Made by a program: the position numbers and the translations under genes
Part shown: one piece after another, positions 19,290-29,395 of the stretch
Position numbering within the stretch: position 1 is the stretch's first letter
How the letters are laid out: each line of letters starts with the position of its first letter
Origin: Allobosea sp. LC85
GTDB taxonomy: Bacteria > Pseudomonadota > Alphaproteobacteria > Rhizobiales > Beijerinckiaceae
Direction of reading: 5' to 3'
Length of the DNA stretch: 64,000 bases
NCBI RefSeq assembly: GCF_000735605.1
Contig: NZ_JPKG01000013.1
Span: 26,890 to 90,889 of the forward strand
The notes under the pieces: generated by a model
What the model saw: the letters and a program-made list of their open reading frames with translations, nothing else
Told to the model about the DNA's origin: nothing
Database searches by the model: none

Positions 19290-20101
19290 GCGTCGCCAAC
19301 CCCAGGGAAGGCGAGGACGATATCGAGGCCTCCCGCGCACCGCTGATCGACCATCTGATCGAGCTGAGGGCGCGGCTGATCAAGTCGCTGATCGCCTTCC
19401 TGATCATGTTCTTCATCTGCTTTGCCTTTGCGACGCAGATCTACAACGTGCTGGTGCAGCCCTATGTCTGGGCCGCAGGCCCCGGCGCGAACGTGCAACT
19501 CATCTATACCGCGCCGCTCGAATATCTGTTCACGCAGATCAAGATCGCGGCATTCGGCGCCGGATTCTTCGCCTTTCCGGTGATCGCGACACAGGTCTAC
19601 AAGTTCGTGGCGCCTGGCCTCTACAAGAACGAACGCCAGGCCTTCGCGCCTTATCTCGCCGCGACGCCGATTTTCTTCATCGCCGGCGCCTGCATGGTGT
19701 TCTTCTTCGCCATGCCGGTGCTGATGAAGTTCTCGATCGGCATGCAGCAGGCTGCGACGGACGGGCAAGCGGGTATCGCGCTCCTGCCGAAGGTCAGCGA
19801 ATATCTCTCGCTGATCATGACGCTGATCTTCGCCTTCGGCATCTCGTTCCAGCTGCCGGTGATCCTGACATTGCTTGGTCAGGCGGGAATCATCGATTCG
19901 GCCTTCCTCAGGGACAAGCGGCGCTACGCCATCGTCTTCGTCTTCGTGGTCGCTGCCGTGCTGACGCCGCCGGATGTGATCTCCCAGCTCATGCTTGCCG
20001 TGCCGATGCTGCTCCTCTACGAGCTTTCGGTGTTCTCGGTGCGCTATGTCGAGAAGAAGCGGGAGGCTGCGAAAGCGGCCGAGGAAGCAGGCGGAGCCTG
20101 A
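19286..20101 (+). CDS. tatC: Sec-independent translocase protein TatC
   Basis: The 271-residue protein has six membrane helices. Family landmarks include the N-terminal [16 protein letters not shown], the periplasmic loop with [12 protein letters not shown], and the Pro-rich segment [25 protein letters not shown]. TatC recognises the twin-arginine signal. The short Lys/Glu/Ala-rich tail is cytoplasmic. The nearest apparent Tat substrate in this window is the DctP-type protein about 5 kb upstream. Confidence 0.96.
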   Translation: MSVANPREGEDDIEASRAPLIDHLIELRARLIKSLIAFLIMFFICFAFATQIYNVLVQPYVWAAGPGANVQLIYTAPLEYLFTQIKIAAFGAGFFAFPVIATQVYKFVAPGLYKNERQAFAPYLAATPIFFIAGACMVFFFAMPVLMKFSIGMQQAATDGQAGIALLPKVSEYLSLIMTLIFAFGISFQLPVILTLLGQAGIIDSAFLRDKRRYAIVFVFVVAAVLTPPDVISQLMLAVPMLLLYELSVFSVRYVEKKREAAKAAEEAGGA

Positions 20102-20153
20102 TCCGATCGCGGCTCGCGCGCATCGATTGGGATGCGCGATAGGTTGAGCAGCG

Positions 20154-21458
20154 ATGTACGACATCAAATGGATTCGCGAGAACGCCGAGGCGTTCGATAC
20201 CGGGCTCAAGCGGCGGGGCCTTGCGCCGCTCTCGTCCTCGCTGCTTGCGCTCGACGATTCCCGTCGCTCGGCCATCGCCAAGGCGCAGGCCACGCAGGAA
20301 CGCCGCAATGCGCTCTCCAAGGAGATCGGCAAGGCGATGGGCGCGAAGGATATCGCGCTTGCCGATAAGCTGAAGGCCGAGGTCGCGGCACTGAAGGACG
20401 CTCAGCCGGCGCTCGAAGCCGAGGAGAAGGCGGCCGTCGAGGCGCTGAACGAGCAGCTCGCGGCGATCCCCAATATGCCGAATGCCGATGTGCCCGAGGG
20501 CGCGGACGAGCATGGCAATGTCGTGCTGCATGTCCATGGCGAGGCGCCCGAGAAATCCGGCGGACGGCTCTTTGGCTTCAACCAGCTAAAGGAGCATTTC
20601 GAGCTCGGCGAAGCGCTCGGCCAGATGGATTTCGAGACGGCGGCCAAGCTTTCCGGCTCGCGCTTCGTCGTCCTGAACACGCGGCTGGCGCGGCTCAACC
20701 GCGCGATCGGCCAGTTCATGCTCGATACCCATACCGAGGAGCATGGCTATACCGAGGTCAACCCGCCGCTAATGGTGCGGGATGAGGCGATGTTCGGAAC
20801 CGCGCAGCTGCCAAAATTCCGCGACGACCAGTTCCGGGCGGGCGAGGATCACTGGCTGATCCCCACGGCCGAAGTTCCCCTCACCAATCTCGTGCGCGAA
20901 TCGATCCTCTCCGAAGAGGAGTTGCCGCGTCGTTATTCCGCGCTGACCCCCTGCTTCAGAGCCGAAGCCGGCTCGGCCGGGCGCGATACGCGCGGCATGC
21001 TCCGTCAGCACCAGTTCGAGAAGGTCGAGCTGGTCTCGATCACGCTGCCGGAAAAGTCGCGCGAGGAGCATGAGCGCATGCTCGCCTCGGCGGAGGCGAT
21101 CCTGAAGAAACTTGACCTGCATTATCGGGTGATGACGCTCTGCACTGGCGATATGGGCTTCGCCAGCCAGAAGACCTGGGACATCGAGGTCTGGCTGCCG
21201 GGGCAGAAGACCTATCGCGAGATCTCGTCCTGCTCGGTCTGCGGCGATTTCCAGGCCCGGCGCATGAACGCGCGCTACAAGACTCGGGACGGCAAGGGCC
21301 CGTTCTTCATGCACACCCTCAACGGCTCGGGCACGGCGGTCGGCCGCGCGCTGATCGCGGTGATGGAAAACTACCAGAACGCTGACGGCTCGATCACGGT
21401 GCCCGACGTGCTGGTTCCCTATATGCGCGGGGTAACCCGCATCGAGAAGGTGGCCTGA
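20154..21458 (+). CDS. serS: Seryl-tRNA synthetase
   Basis: Class II aminoacyl-tRNA synthetase, 434 residues. The N-terminal long antiparallel coiled coil that binds the tRNA-Ser extra arm covers residues ~30-100. Motif 2 ([26 protein letters not shown]) and motif 3 ([20 protein letters not shown]) are both intact. It follows tatC by 52 bp and precedes surE by 4 bp. Confidence 0.97.
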   Translation: MYDIKWIRENAEAFDTGLKRRGLAPLSSSLLALDDSRRSAIAKAQATQERRNALSKEIGKAMGAKDIALADKLKAEVAALKDAQPALEAEEKAAVEALNEQLAAIPNMPNADVPEGADEHGNVVLHVHGEAPEKSGGRLFGFNQLKEHFELGEALGQMDFETAAKLSGSRFVVLNTRLARLNRAIGQFMLDTHTEEHGYTEVNPPLMVRDEAMFGTAQLPKFRDDQFRAGEDHWLIPTAEVPLTNLVRESILSEEELPRRYSALTPCFRAEAGSAGRDTRGMLRQHQFEKVELVSITLPEKSREEHERMLASAEAILKKLDLHYRVMTLCTGDMGFASQKTWDIEVWLPGQKTYREISSCSVCGDFQARRMNARYKTRDGKGPFFMHTLNGSGTAVGRALIAVMENYQNADGSITVPDVLVPYMRGVTRIEKVA

Positions 21459-21462
21459 CCCC

Positions 21463-22224
21463 ATGCGTATCCTCGTCACCAATGATGATGGCATCCATGC
21501 CGAAGGCCTTGCGGTGCTGGAGCGCATCGCGGCGCAACTGTCGGACGATGTCTGGGTCGTGGCGCCCGAGACGGACCAATCGGGCGTCGCGCATTCGCTC
21601 TCGCTCAGCAATCCGCTGCGCCAGCGCAAGATTTCGGACAAGCGTTACGCCGTCGCCGGCACGCCGACCGATTGCGTGATCATGGCGGCACGCTCGATCA
21701 TGCTCGATGCGCGGCCCGACCTCGTGCTGTCCGGCGTCAACCGCGGCCAGAACGTCGCGGAGGACGTGACCTATTCCGGCACAATCGCAGCGGCCATGGA
21801 AGGCACGCTGCTCGGCATCCCATCGATCGCGGTCAGCCAGGCTTATGGTCCGGAAGGCCGGCACCAGATCCATTGGGACTGCGCCGAACACCATGCTCCC
21901 GGCATCATCCGCCGGCTGCTGGAGGAGGGGATTCCCGAGGGCGTGCTGTTCAACCTCAACTTCCCGAATGTCGCGCCGAGCGAGGTTGCGGGCGTGGCGG
22001 TGACGGTCCAGGGCCGGCGTGACCAGGAACTGGTGCGGCTGGAGCCCCGCCATGACGGACGTGGCAATCCCTATTTCTGGATCGCCTTCCAGCGCAGCCG
22101 GAAGGAGCCGGCCAACGGCACCGATCTGAGGGCGCTGTCCGAGCAGAAGATCTCGATCACGCCGCTTGAACTCGACCTGACGCATGAGCCGACGCTGACC
22201 CGCTTCGCGCAGGTTTTTGCCTGA
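21463..22224 (+). CDS. surE: 5'/3'-nucleotidase SurE
   Basis: Metal-dependent survival-protein phosphatase acting on nucleoside monophosphates, 253 residues. The N-terminal [16 protein letters not shown] carries the Asp-Asp metal ligands, and a later Asn is in [21 protein letters not shown] is also conserved. The order serS-surE-pcm-LysM/M23 mirrors the surE-pcm-nlpD order of enterobacteria. Confidence 0.95.
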   Translation: MRILVTNDDGIHAEGLAVLERIAAQLSDDVWVVAPETDQSGVAHSLSLSNPLRQRKISDKRYAVAGTPTDCVIMAARSIMLDARPDLVLSGVNRGQNVAEDVTYSGTIAAAMEGTLLGIPSIAVSQAYGPEGRHQIHWDCAEHHAPGIIRRLLEEGIPEGVLFNLNFPNVAPSEVAGVAVTVQGRRDQELVRLEPRHDGRGNPYFWIAFQRSRKEPANGTDLRALSEQKISITPLELDLTHEPTLTRFAQVFA

Positions 22225-22251
22225 TACCGAACGGGAATAACGGGGGCGGCG

Positions 22252-22920
22252 ATGAGCGAGGGCGAGGAGGCGCCTGGCAGCGAGGGTGAGCGAACCGTCG
22301 CTTTCCTATTGTCGCTGAGGGCGCGGGGCGTGCGCGATCTCGCCGTGCTCCGGGCGATGGAGAAGGTCTCGCGCGAGCGATTCGCACCGACCCGCTTTGC
22401 CGACCTCGCGCGCCAGGACGTTTCCGTGCCGCTCGCCTGCGGGCAGACGATGACCGCCCCGCATACTGTGGCGAATCTTGTCAGTGCCCTGGAGATGGAG
22501 CCGTCGGCCCGCGTGCTCGAGGTCGGCACGGGCTCCGGCTATGTCTCGGCGCTGCTTGCCGCCATGGGCGGAGAGGTGGTCTCGCTGGAGCGCTACCGCA
22601 CGCTCGCGCTTGCTGCTCATGAGCGCATCGGTGGCAGCGGCTACGCAAAAATGGTCGATCTGCGCCATGCCGACGGCTTTCAGCCAGACCGAACGCTTGG
22701 CCGATTCGACCGGATCCTGGTCAATGGCGTTACCCATTCCGTTCCCGAGGCCCTGCTGGCGCGGCTTTCGGTTGGCGGGCGGTTGGTCGGGGCGCTCAGG
22801 GTTGAAGGCGTATCACGTCGGGTGGTGGTCACACGGACGGACGACAGTGCCTATGATCATGCGCTTGGCCCGGTCCTGCGCCTGCCGCCGTTGATCCCGG
22901 GCTTGGCACGGGCACTCTGA
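22252..22920 (+). CDS. pcm: Protein-L-isoaspartate O-methyltransferase
   Basis: SAM-dependent repair of isoaspartyl residues in damaged proteins, 222 residues. The active-site region QTMTAPHTVANLVSALE is followed by motif I VLEVGTGSGYVSALLAAMG and the later FDRILVNGV. The C-terminus is slightly shorter and more divergent than in E. coli Pcm. It lies 27 bp downstream of surE, probably in the same operon. Confidence 0.9.
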   Translation: MSEGEEAPGSEGERTVAFLLSLRARGVRDLAVLRAMEKVSRERFAPTRFADLARQDVSVPLACGQTMTAPHTVANLVSALEMEPSARVLEVGTGSGYVSALLAAMGGEVVSLERYRTLALAAHERIGGSGYAKMVDLRHADGFQPDRTLGRFDRILVNGVTHSVPEALLARLSVGGRLVGALRVEGVSRRVVVTRTDDSAYDHALGPVLRLPPLIPGLARAL

Positions 22921-23049
22921 ACCTCGGCTGAAGAAAGCCGGCCCCGGTTGAAAAATATGAAGAGGCCAAGGACGCGCGAAACGTTTTCGTAACCTGAACG
23001 GGGCTTTAATCCCCTTCATCGAGTTGCGTTGTTCGCGAGTATCTTGTCC

Positions 23050-24393
23050 ATGCGTAGCCAAGTCGGATTCAAGTCCAGCGTTGCCCTTCGCCTGTCGACG
23101 GTCTGCGCGCTCGCCTTGAGTGTCAGCGCCTGTTCGTCGGACACGATGCGCTTCACCGAGGCTCCCTTCAGCAATCCTTTCAGGACCGCGCAGGCTCCCG
23201 CCATGCGCGATCCGGCAACGACCGGTTCGATCGGGCGCAGTGCCAGTGCGCCGATGTCGTCGCCGGCTCCGTCCGTCGGGGCGGTCCGCGCCCAGCCCTT
23301 GCCGCCGCCGCAATCGGCCGTTGCACTGCGTAGCGTCGCTCCGGCGCCTGTCGCCGGCAGCGCCAATGGCTGGTCGGCCCAGGGCGGAACAGCGATCGTC
23401 GTTGCCCAGGGCGAGACGCTCGATACCCTCTCCTCGCGCTATGGCGTGCCGCGTTCAGCGCTGATGTCGGCGAACGGGCTCTCGAGCGCGAACGTGGCTC
23501 CCGGCTCGCGGCTGACGATCCCGGTCTACAACGCCGGCGGTGGTGCGGCGCCGCAGCAGGTGGCACAGGTGGCGTCGCCGCAGAGCGATGCACGTACCGA
23601 ATCGCCGCGTTTCGTGGCTGGCCCCGCCCCAGCGGCGGCGCAACGTGCTCCTGTGGTGCCGGCGCGTGTCGCTGCGGCGCCGGTCGATGCCAGGGCGAAG
23701 GCCCAGGCCGCTGCCGAAACCAAGGCGCAAGCTGCGGCCGAGGCCAAGGCAAAGACTGCGGCCGATGCCCAGGCCATGCGGGACGCCCGCGCCAAGTTCG
23801 CCGCCGAGGCCAAGGTGAAGGCCGAAGCCAAGGCCAAGACGAAGCCGGTCGTCGAGGCAAAGGCGCCGACGCCTGCCCCTGTTGCGACTCCGACGAAGAC
23901 CAAGCCGGTCGTGGTTGCCAGCGCTCCGGCCGAGGAGAAGGTCAGCGCCGTGCCGAAGTCGGCTCCCGAGCCGACGCCCGATCCGAAGACCACCGCAAGC
24001 CTGCCCAAGGAGGAAGATGCCTCCAAGGCCGATTTCCGCTGGCCGGCTCGCGGCCGCGTCATTGCCGGCTATGGCGGCAAGGGCTCGAACGAGGGCATCA
24101 ACATCGCCGTGCCGGAAGGAACCCCGATCAAGGCGGCCGAAGGCGGCGTCGTCGCCTATGCCGGCAGCGAACTCAAAGGCTACGGCAATCTCGTGCTCAT
24201 CCGTCATCCCAACGGCTACGTCTCGGCTTACGCCCATAACGGCGAGCTGAACGTCAAGCGCGGCGAGTCGGTGAAGCGCGGCCAGGTCGTCGCCAAATCG
24301 GGCCAGAGCGGCAACGTCTCTTCGCCGCAGCTGCATTTCGAGCTGCGCAAGGGATCGTCGCCGGTCGATCCGGTTCCCTACCTGAACAACTGA
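23050..24393 (+). CDS. NlpD-like lipoprotein, LysM plus degenerate LytM (M23) domain
   Basis: The protein has 447 residues from the ATG at 23050. It has a lipoprotein signal with the lipid-accepting Cys28 in LSVSAC, a LysM domain near residues 110-160 (GETLDTLSSRYGVPRSALM), an Ala/Lys-rich probable coiled coil (about 210-285), and a C-terminal M23 fold. The M23 site reads NEGINIAVPEG where active enzymes have His and Asp metal ligands (HxGxDIA), as in NlpD/EnvC. It is therefore more likely an amidase activator than a peptidase. Its position after surE-pcm matches nlpD in enterobacteria. Confidence 0.9.
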   Translation: MRSQVGFKSSVALRLSTVCALALSVSACSSDTMRFTEAPFSNPFRTAQAPAMRDPATTGSIGRSASAPMSSPAPSVGAVRAQPLPPPQSAVALRSVAPAPVAGSANGWSAQGGTAIVVAQGETLDTLSSRYGVPRSALMSANGLSSANVAPGSRLTIPVYNAGGGAAPQQVAQVASPQSDARTESPRFVAGPAPAAAQRAPVVPARVAAAPVDARAKAQAAAETKAQAAAEAKAKTAADAQAMRDARAKFAAEAKVKAEAKAKTKPVVEAKAPTPAPVATPTKTKPVVVASAPAEEKVSAVPKSAPEPTPDPKTTASLPKEEDASKADFRWPARGRVIAGYGGKGSNEGINIAVPEGTPIKAAEGGVVAYAGSELKGYGNLVLIRHPNGYVSAYAHNGELNVKRGESVKRGQVVAKSGQSGNVSSPQLHFELRKGSSPVDPVPYLNN

Positions 24394-24502
24394 TCCAGAG
24401 TTGACCTGACGCACCCTCCGGGCCGGAGCTCTCACCTTCGCCCGGACACGCAGAGACATCCACCTTCGATCAGTTCCCGCGAGACCCCGCTGATCGAAAC
24501 AA

Positions 24503-24539
24503 GGCGGGACGGTCCCAGGAAAGGCCGTCCCGCCGTTTT
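24503..24539 (+). terminator. Rho-independent terminator after the NlpD-like gene
   Basis: A perfect 10-bp stem (GGCGGGACGG / CCGTCCCGCC) with a 12-nt loop is followed by GTTTTC. It closes the rightward serS-surE-pcm-NlpD run. Confidence 0.85.
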
Positions 24540-24651
24540 CATGTGTGCCTCAGCCCGCGCCAGCATGTCGCCGAACTCTGGGCCTGAGACTGGCGACGCT
24601 CCCAGACTGAATCCGGAGCGCCGCCTATCCCTCAGAGAATAGGGGCTTATC

Positions 24652-24683
24652 CGCCTTGGGCGGCAGGCATGCCGCCCAAGGCG
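24652..24683 (-). terminator. 13-bp hairpin after the DUF815 gene
   Basis: A perfect 13-bp stem (CGCCTTGGGCGGC / GCCGCCCAAGGCG) with a 6-nt loop lies 15 bp beyond the stop of the leftward ATPase gene. No T-run follows on the minus strand. Confidence 0.55.
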
Positions 24684-24698
24684 ATGCTCTTGCGCGTC

Positions 24699-25577
24699 TC
24701 AGCCGTCGAGCCGCTGTCCAAGCCGGCCCGCCAGGTCCTGGATGTACTGCCAGGCCGTGCGCCCCGAACGCGATCCGCGCGTGGTTGCCCACTCAAGCGC
24801 TTCGCGACGAAGTTCGTCCGGCGCGATCTTCAGGCCGAAATGGCTGACATAGCCGTTGATCATCTCCAGGTACTCGTCCTGGCTGCATTTATGGAAGCCG
24901 AGCCAGAGGCCGAAGCGGTCCGAGAGCGAGACCTTCTCCTCGACGGCCTCGCCGGGGTTGATCGCGGTCGAGCGCTCGTTCTCCATCATGTCGCGTGGCA
25001 GCAGGTGTCGACGGTTCGAGGTGGCGTAGAACACGACATTGTCGGGGCGCCCTTCGACGCCGCCGTCCAGAGCCGCCTTCAGCGACTTGTAGGAGGTGTC
25101 CTGCCCATCGAAGGAGAGGTCGTCGCAGAAGACGATGGCCCGGTGCTTGTCCTGCCGCAGCATGGCCATCAGCGCCGGCAGGCTCTCGATGTCCTCGCGG
25201 TGGATTTCGATCAGCTTCAGGGGCAGGGCCTTGCCGGCGAGGCGTTTGTTGGTGTCGGCATGGACCGATTTGACCAGCGACGACTTGCCCATGCCGCGCG
25301 CGCCCCAGAGCAGCACGTTGTTGGCCGGCAGGCCGTGGGCGAAGCGCTCTGTGTTCTCGGCGAGCGTGTCGCGGACCCGGTCGACGCCGCGCAGGAGCGA
25401 GAGTTCGACCCGATTGACCTTCGCGACGGGAGCCAGTTCCGCCGCCGCCGGATGCCAGACGAAAGCGTCGGCAGCGGTCAGGTCCGCTGCCCTTCGCGCT
25501 GGCGGTGCGATGCGTTCCAGCGCCGAGGCGATGCGGAGGAGGGTTTCGAGGTTCAAATCGGGGGAGCCGGTGGTCAT
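24699..25577 (-). CDS. DUF815-family P-loop ATPase
   Basis: The 292-residue AAA-like ATPase is of the DUF815 family. Walker A is GARGMGKS (residues 92-99) and Walker B lies in HRAIVFCDDLSF. Family stretches include SYKSLKAALDGGVEGRPDNVVFYATSNRRHL and LSDRFGLWLGFHKCSQDEYL. The biochemical role is unknown. The family is widespread and usually lies next to yajC-secDF in alphaproteobacteria, as here. The ATG at 25577 starts the conserved protein. Confidence 0.9.
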   Translation of the reverse strand: MTTGSPDLNLETLLRIASALERIAPPARRAADLTAADAFVWHPAAAELAPVAKVNRVELSLLRGVDRVRDTLAENTERFAHGLPANNVLLWGARGMGKSSLVKSVHADTNKRLAGKALPLKLIEIHREDIESLPALMAMLRQDKHRAIVFCDDLSFDGQDTSYKSLKAALDGGVEGRPDNVVFYATSNRRHLLPRDMMENERSTAINPGEAVEEKVSLSDRFGLWLGFHKCSQDEYLEMINGYVSHFGLKIAPDELRREALEWATTRGSRSGRTAWQYIQDLAGRLGQRLDG

Positions 25578-25803
25578 CGGGACAAAGCCTATCGCGCGAG
25601 CGGTGTTCAAGCTGGGACGTCGGGCCAGGCGACCCAAGGGAGGCGCGGCCCGGTGTTCGGGAATTCCTGTCAGAGGGCCATGACAGCCGTTCTCCGGAAC
25701 GAACTCTATGGAATATGCCAAGCTGAATCGGACAAGGCCATTGCGCGCATGCCGGCAAGCTCATAGGTGAAGCGACGCGGTCGGTTCTTCGCCGCGCCAA
25801 CAA

Positions 25804-25831
25804 TTGATTTAACGGCGTCTCTGGCTATAGT
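25804..25831 (+). promoter_or_regulatory. Candidate sigma-70 promoter for yajC-secD-secF
   Basis: TTGATT (25804-25809) and TATAGT (25826-25831) are separated by 16 bp, about 80 bp upstream of yajC. The rest of the 335-bp gap between 25578 and 25912 shows no gene. Confidence 0.5.
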
Positions 25832-25912
25832 CCGCGCGATTTTTGACCTGACGAAGCCGCAACCGCATCCACGGCAGGCGCGCCTGCGCCGCCGCTGTGA
25901 AGGAGCTTGTTT

Positions 25913-26236
25913 GTGATTACCCCTGCATTTGCCCAAGGTCTCGGTGGCGGAACGCCCGAAATGCTGATGAGCTTCGTTCCGTTCGTGCTGATCTTCGTGA
26001 TCATGTGGTTTCTGATCATCCGTCCGCAGCAGAAGCGGGTGAAGTCGCATCAGGAAATGATCAAGAACGTTCGGCGGGGTGATACCGTCGTGACCTCGGG
26101 CGGGATCGTGGCCAAGGTGTCGAAGGTGATCGACGACAGCGAGATCGAGGCCGAGATTGCCGATGGCGTCCGCGTCCGGCTGGTCAAGGGCATGATCCAG
26201 GACGTCCGCTCCAAGAGCGAGCCGGTCAAGAGCTGA
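25913..26236 (+). CDS. yajC: Preprotein translocase subunit YajC
   Basis: The 107-residue single-pass membrane protein accompanies SecDF. One helix (FVPFVLIFVIMWFLII) is followed by the family signature RPQQKRVKSHQEMIKNVRRGDTVVTSGGIVAKV. The GTG at 25913 is preferred because AGGAG lies 7 bases ahead; a TTG at 25907 is too close to that site. It precedes secD by 53 bp in an obvious operon. Confidence 0.93.
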   Translation: MITPAFAQGLGGGTPEMLMSFVPFVLIFVIMWFLIIRPQQKRVKSHQEMIKNVRRGDTVVTSGGIVAKVSKVIDDSEIEAEIADGVRVRLVKGMIQDVRSKSEPVKS

Positions 26237-26289
26237 ATGGCGCCCCGGCCCTGACGGGTCGGCGCGCGACAACAAGGCTGTTCACGCAG

Positions 26290-27900
26290 ATGCTTCGTCT
26301 CCAGGCCCGCAAGGTCATCCTCGTCCTGCTCGTGCTGATCTTCGGTTGCGGGCTCGCCCTGCCAAATCTGTTCTCGCCGGAGACGCGCAAAGCGATCGAG
26401 CAGGGCGCTCCGTCCTGGATCCCGCGCTTCATGTTGCCGATTCACGCCGTGACGCTTGGCCTCGATCTGCAGGGCGGCTCGCATGTTCTGCTCGAGATCG
26501 ACAGAGCCGACCTGATCAAGACACAGGTGACGCAGCTTCGCGACGATATGCGACGCATCCTGCGCGAAGAGCGTGTCGGCTTTCAGGGCGGTATCGGACT
26601 GACCGCGCGCGGCGTGCAGGTGCGTGTCCCGGAGGCGAGCGACCGTGCCAGGCTGATGCCGAAGCTTCGGGAACTGGCGCAGCCGGTCGGAACGCTCGGC
26701 GCGTTCGGTCCTTCGGGGAACCAGTCGATCGAGGTCTCCGAGCAGCCTGACGGTCTCGTCCAGCTCCAACTGACCGAGGCTGGCGCCAACGAGCGCGTAC
26801 GCCGTGCCGTCGAGCAGGCCATGGAAGTCCTGCGCCGCCGCGTCGACGCGCTCGGCACCACCGAACCGAACATCCAGCGTCAGGGACTTGATCGCATTCT
26901 GGTCCAGGTGCCGGGTCTGCAGGACCCGCAACGGCTGAAGCAGATCCTTGGCGACACCGCCAAGCTGCAGTTCCGGATGGTCGCTGACCAGAACAGCGGC
27001 GACGTCGATATGCTGCCGTCGCAGGATGCCGGCGGTCAGCTCGTGCCGGTCAGCCGTCAGGTCATCGTCGAAGGCGAGGACCTGATCGACGCGCAGCCGG
27101 CTTTCGACCAGCGCACCAGCCAGCCGATCGTCAATTTCCGCTTCAATATCCGTGGCGCCCAGCGCTTTGGCCAGGCGACGACCGAGAATCTCGGGCGGGC
27201 GCTGGCAATCGTGCTCGACAACAAGGTGATCTCGGCCCCGGTCATCCAGTCGCCGATTACCGGCGGTTCAGGCCAGATCTCGGGGAATTTCACGGTTGAG
27301 TCCGTGAACAACCTGGCGATCCTGCTGCGCGCCGGCGCCCTGCCAGCCAAGATGACGATCGTCGAGGAGCGCACCGTCGGCCCGGGCCTTGGCCAGGACT
27401 CGATCCAGGCGGGCAAGATGGCGACGCTGATCGCGACCGCCCTCGTGATCCTCTACATGGTCCTGACCTATGGGATCTTCGGCGTCATCGCGAGCGTGGC
27501 GCTGCTCGTCCATGTCTGCTTGATCTTCGGACTGATGTCGTTGCTCGGCGCTACCATGACCTTGCCGGGCATCGCCGGCATCGTGCTCACCATTGGCACG
27601 GCGGTCGATTCCAACGTGCTGATCTATGAGCGCATGCGCGAGGAATCGCATATGGGCCGCTCGTTGGTCTCGGCGCTGGAGGCCGGGTTCCAACGGGCCT
27701 TTGCGACGATCATCGACTCGAACGTCACCATGCTGATCGCAGCGGTTGCGTTGTTCTCGCTGGGTTCGGGGCCGGTGCGCGGCTTCGCCGTGGTCTTCAT
27801 CCTGGGCATTCTGACGACCGTGATCACGGCCGTGACGTTGACGAGGATGCTGATCGCGCTGTGGTACCGCTGGGCTCGGCCCAAGGCCCTTCCGTTCTGA
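26290..27900 (+). CDS. secD: Protein translocase subunit SecD
   Basis: RND-type subunit that uses the proton motive force to complete Sec export, 536 residues. The N-terminal membrane helix is followed by the P1 periplasmic domain starting LGLDLQGGSHVLLEID. The C-terminal half has five helices with GTAVDSNVLIYERMREE and the conserved GFQRAFATIIDSNVTMLIAA. Order yajC-secD-secF is standard. Confidence 0.96.
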   Translation: MLRLQARKVILVLLVLIFGCGLALPNLFSPETRKAIEQGAPSWIPRFMLPIHAVTLGLDLQGGSHVLLEIDRADLIKTQVTQLRDDMRRILREERVGFQGGIGLTARGVQVRVPEASDRARLMPKLRELAQPVGTLGAFGPSGNQSIEVSEQPDGLVQLQLTEAGANERVRRAVEQAMEVLRRRVDALGTTEPNIQRQGLDRILVQVPGLQDPQRLKQILGDTAKLQFRMVADQNSGDVDMLPSQDAGGQLVPVSRQVIVEGEDLIDAQPAFDQRTSQPIVNFRFNIRGAQRFGQATTENLGRALAIVLDNKVISAPVIQSPITGGSGQISGNFTVESVNNLAILLRAGALPAKMTIVEERTVGPGLGQDSIQAGKMATLIATALVILYMVLTYGIFGVIASVALLVHVCLIFGLMSLLGATMTLPGIAGIVLTIGTAVDSNVLIYERMREESHMGRSLVSALEAGFQRAFATIIDSNVTMLIAAVALFSLGSGPVRGFAVVFILGILTTVITAVTLTRMLIALWYRWARPKALPF

Positions 27901-27928
27901 CGCTGCCGACCCGACAGGAGATACGCGC

Positions 27929-28882
27929 ATGCGTCTGCTTCGCATCGTTCCCGACAATACCCGTTTCAAGATCGTCCGCTTCCGACGCTTCAGCTATCCG
28001 TTCTCGGCGGCCTATTCGATCCTCGTCCTGGCGCTCTTCCTGACGGTAGGGCTGAATTTCGGCATCGACTTCCGCGGCGGTACGCTGATCGAGATGCAGG
28101 CCAAGGCCGGCAAGGCCGAGATCGCCTCGATCCGTCACACGGCCAACGGGTTCGGCTTCGGCGAGGTCGAGGTCCAGGAATTCGGCACGGCGGGCGATAT
28201 CTCGATGCGCTTTGCCCTGCAGCCAGGGGGCGAGACGGCCCAGCAGGCGGTGGTCGCGAAGGCGCGTGAAGCTTTCGCAGGGACGCATGACTTCCGCCGG
28301 GTCGAGACCGTCGGTCCGCGCGTTTCCGGCGAACTGGTCCAGGCCGGGACACTCGGTGTCGTGCTCGCGATTGTCGGCGTACTGATCTATCTCTGGTTCC
28401 GCTTCGAGATGCAGCTCGCGATCGGCGCGATCGTCGGTACCCTGCACGATATCGTGCTGACCGTCGGCTTCTTCCTGATCACGCAGCTCGAATTCAACCT
28501 GACCTCGATCGCGGCGATCCTGACCATTGTCGGTTATTCCTTGAACGAGACGGTCGTGGTGTTCGACCGCACGCGCGAACTGCTGCGCCGCTACAAGACC
28601 ATGCCGGTCGAGGAACTGCTCGACCTCTCGGTCAACTCGACGCTGTCCCGCACCGCGATGACCGCCACGACGACCGTCCTCTCGCTCGTCGCGCTGGTGT
28701 TCTTCGGTGGCACGGCGATCGAAGGCTTTGCCCTCGTCATGCTCTTCGGCGTGGTGGTCTGCACCTATTCGGCGATGTTCGTCTCGACACCCGTGCTGCT
28801 CTATCTCGATGTGCGCGCCGGGCGCCTTGACGCGGATGTCGAAGAGAAGGTTGCGGCCGTAGCCAAGCCGAAGGCGAGCTGA
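27929..28882 (+). CDS. secF: Protein translocase subunit SecF
   Basis: Partner of SecD, 317 residues, six membrane helices. Landmarks are GIDFRGGTLIEMQ near residues 47-59, GYSLNETVVVFDRTRE, and NSTLSRTAMTATTTVLSLVAL. It lies 28 bp after secD and 19 bp before the Mth938-like gene. Confidence 0.96.
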   Translation: MRLLRIVPDNTRFKIVRFRRFSYPFSAAYSILVLALFLTVGLNFGIDFRGGTLIEMQAKAGKAEIASIRHTANGFGFGEVEVQEFGTAGDISMRFALQPGGETAQQAVVAKAREAFAGTHDFRRVETVGPRVSGELVQAGTLGVVLAIVGVLIYLWFRFEMQLAIGAIVGTLHDIVLTVGFFLITQLEFNLTSIAAILTIVGYSLNETVVVFDRTRELLRRYKTMPVEELLDLSVNSTLSRTAMTATTTVLSLVALVFFGGTAIEGFALVMLFGVVVCTYSAMFVSTPVLLYLDVRAGRLDADVEEKVAAVAKPKAS

Positions 28883-28901
28883 GTGGGCGAGCGCCCTGAC
28901 C

Positions 28902-29279
28902 ATGCCACGCTTTGAAGGCTTCGTTCCGGGACGGCATCCGATCGATGCCTTTGGAGCAGGCGGCTTCCGCTTCGCCGATATGAGCCATCGCGGCTCGATC
29001 CTGGCCCTGCCGGGCGGCGTCCATATCTGGCCGGTCACGTCGTTCGCGGAGGTGACGATCGAGAGTCTCCAACCTGTGCTCGATGCAGCCGATACGATCG
29101 ACTTCCTGCTGATCGGCACCGGACGTGATATCGTCTTCGTGCCTGCGGCCTTGCGCGAGCGTTTTCGCGAGGCCGGCATCACCATCGAGGGCATGGCGAC
29201 GGGCGCCGCGGCGCGGACCTACAATGTTCTCGTCGGAGAGGACCGGCGGGTGGCGGCGGCGCTGATCGCGGTTGAGTAG
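28902..29279 (+). CDS. Mth938-domain protein, homologue of complex I assembly factor NDUFAF3
   Basis: The 125-residue Mth938-fold protein has a typical beta-rich start (IDAFGAGGFRFADMSHRGSI), the central LLIGTGRDIVFVPAALRERF and the C-terminal GIEGM-like helix (ITIEGMATGAAARTYNVLV). The mitochondrial homologue NDUFAF3 helps assemble complex I, and the bacterial gene's linkage to secDF is conserved. The bacterial function is inferred only. It lies 19 bp after secF, so it is probably cotranscribed. Confidence 0.85.
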   Translation: MPRFEGFVPGRHPIDAFGAGGFRFADMSHRGSILALPGGVHIWPVTSFAEVTIESLQPVLDAADTIDFLLIGTGRDIVFVPAALRERFREAGITIEGMATGAAARTYNVLVGEDRRVAAALIAVE

Positions 29280-29395
29280 CAGGGCGCGCGGGGATCATGC
29301 TCGTGGGGCGTAGCCAGCCCGGCGTTGCCTGGCCTAGACTGACATTCGATCCAAGGCCGTGCCTGTGAGGCAACCGCCTGGGCGGGACGATCCGC

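Larger units (their letters stand above)
24394..24698. other. Intergenic gap with two hairpins
   Basis: This 305-bp gap separates two convergent genes. It holds the two strong hairpins annotated separately (24503-24539 and 24652-24683). No coding sequence or promoter was seen in the rest. Confidence 0.6.

Noticed and set aside
18932..20332. 466-codon minus-strand open frame opposite tatB/tatC/serS
   Set aside because: It spans three certain genes on the other strand and its translation is His/Arg/Glu-rich without motifs.
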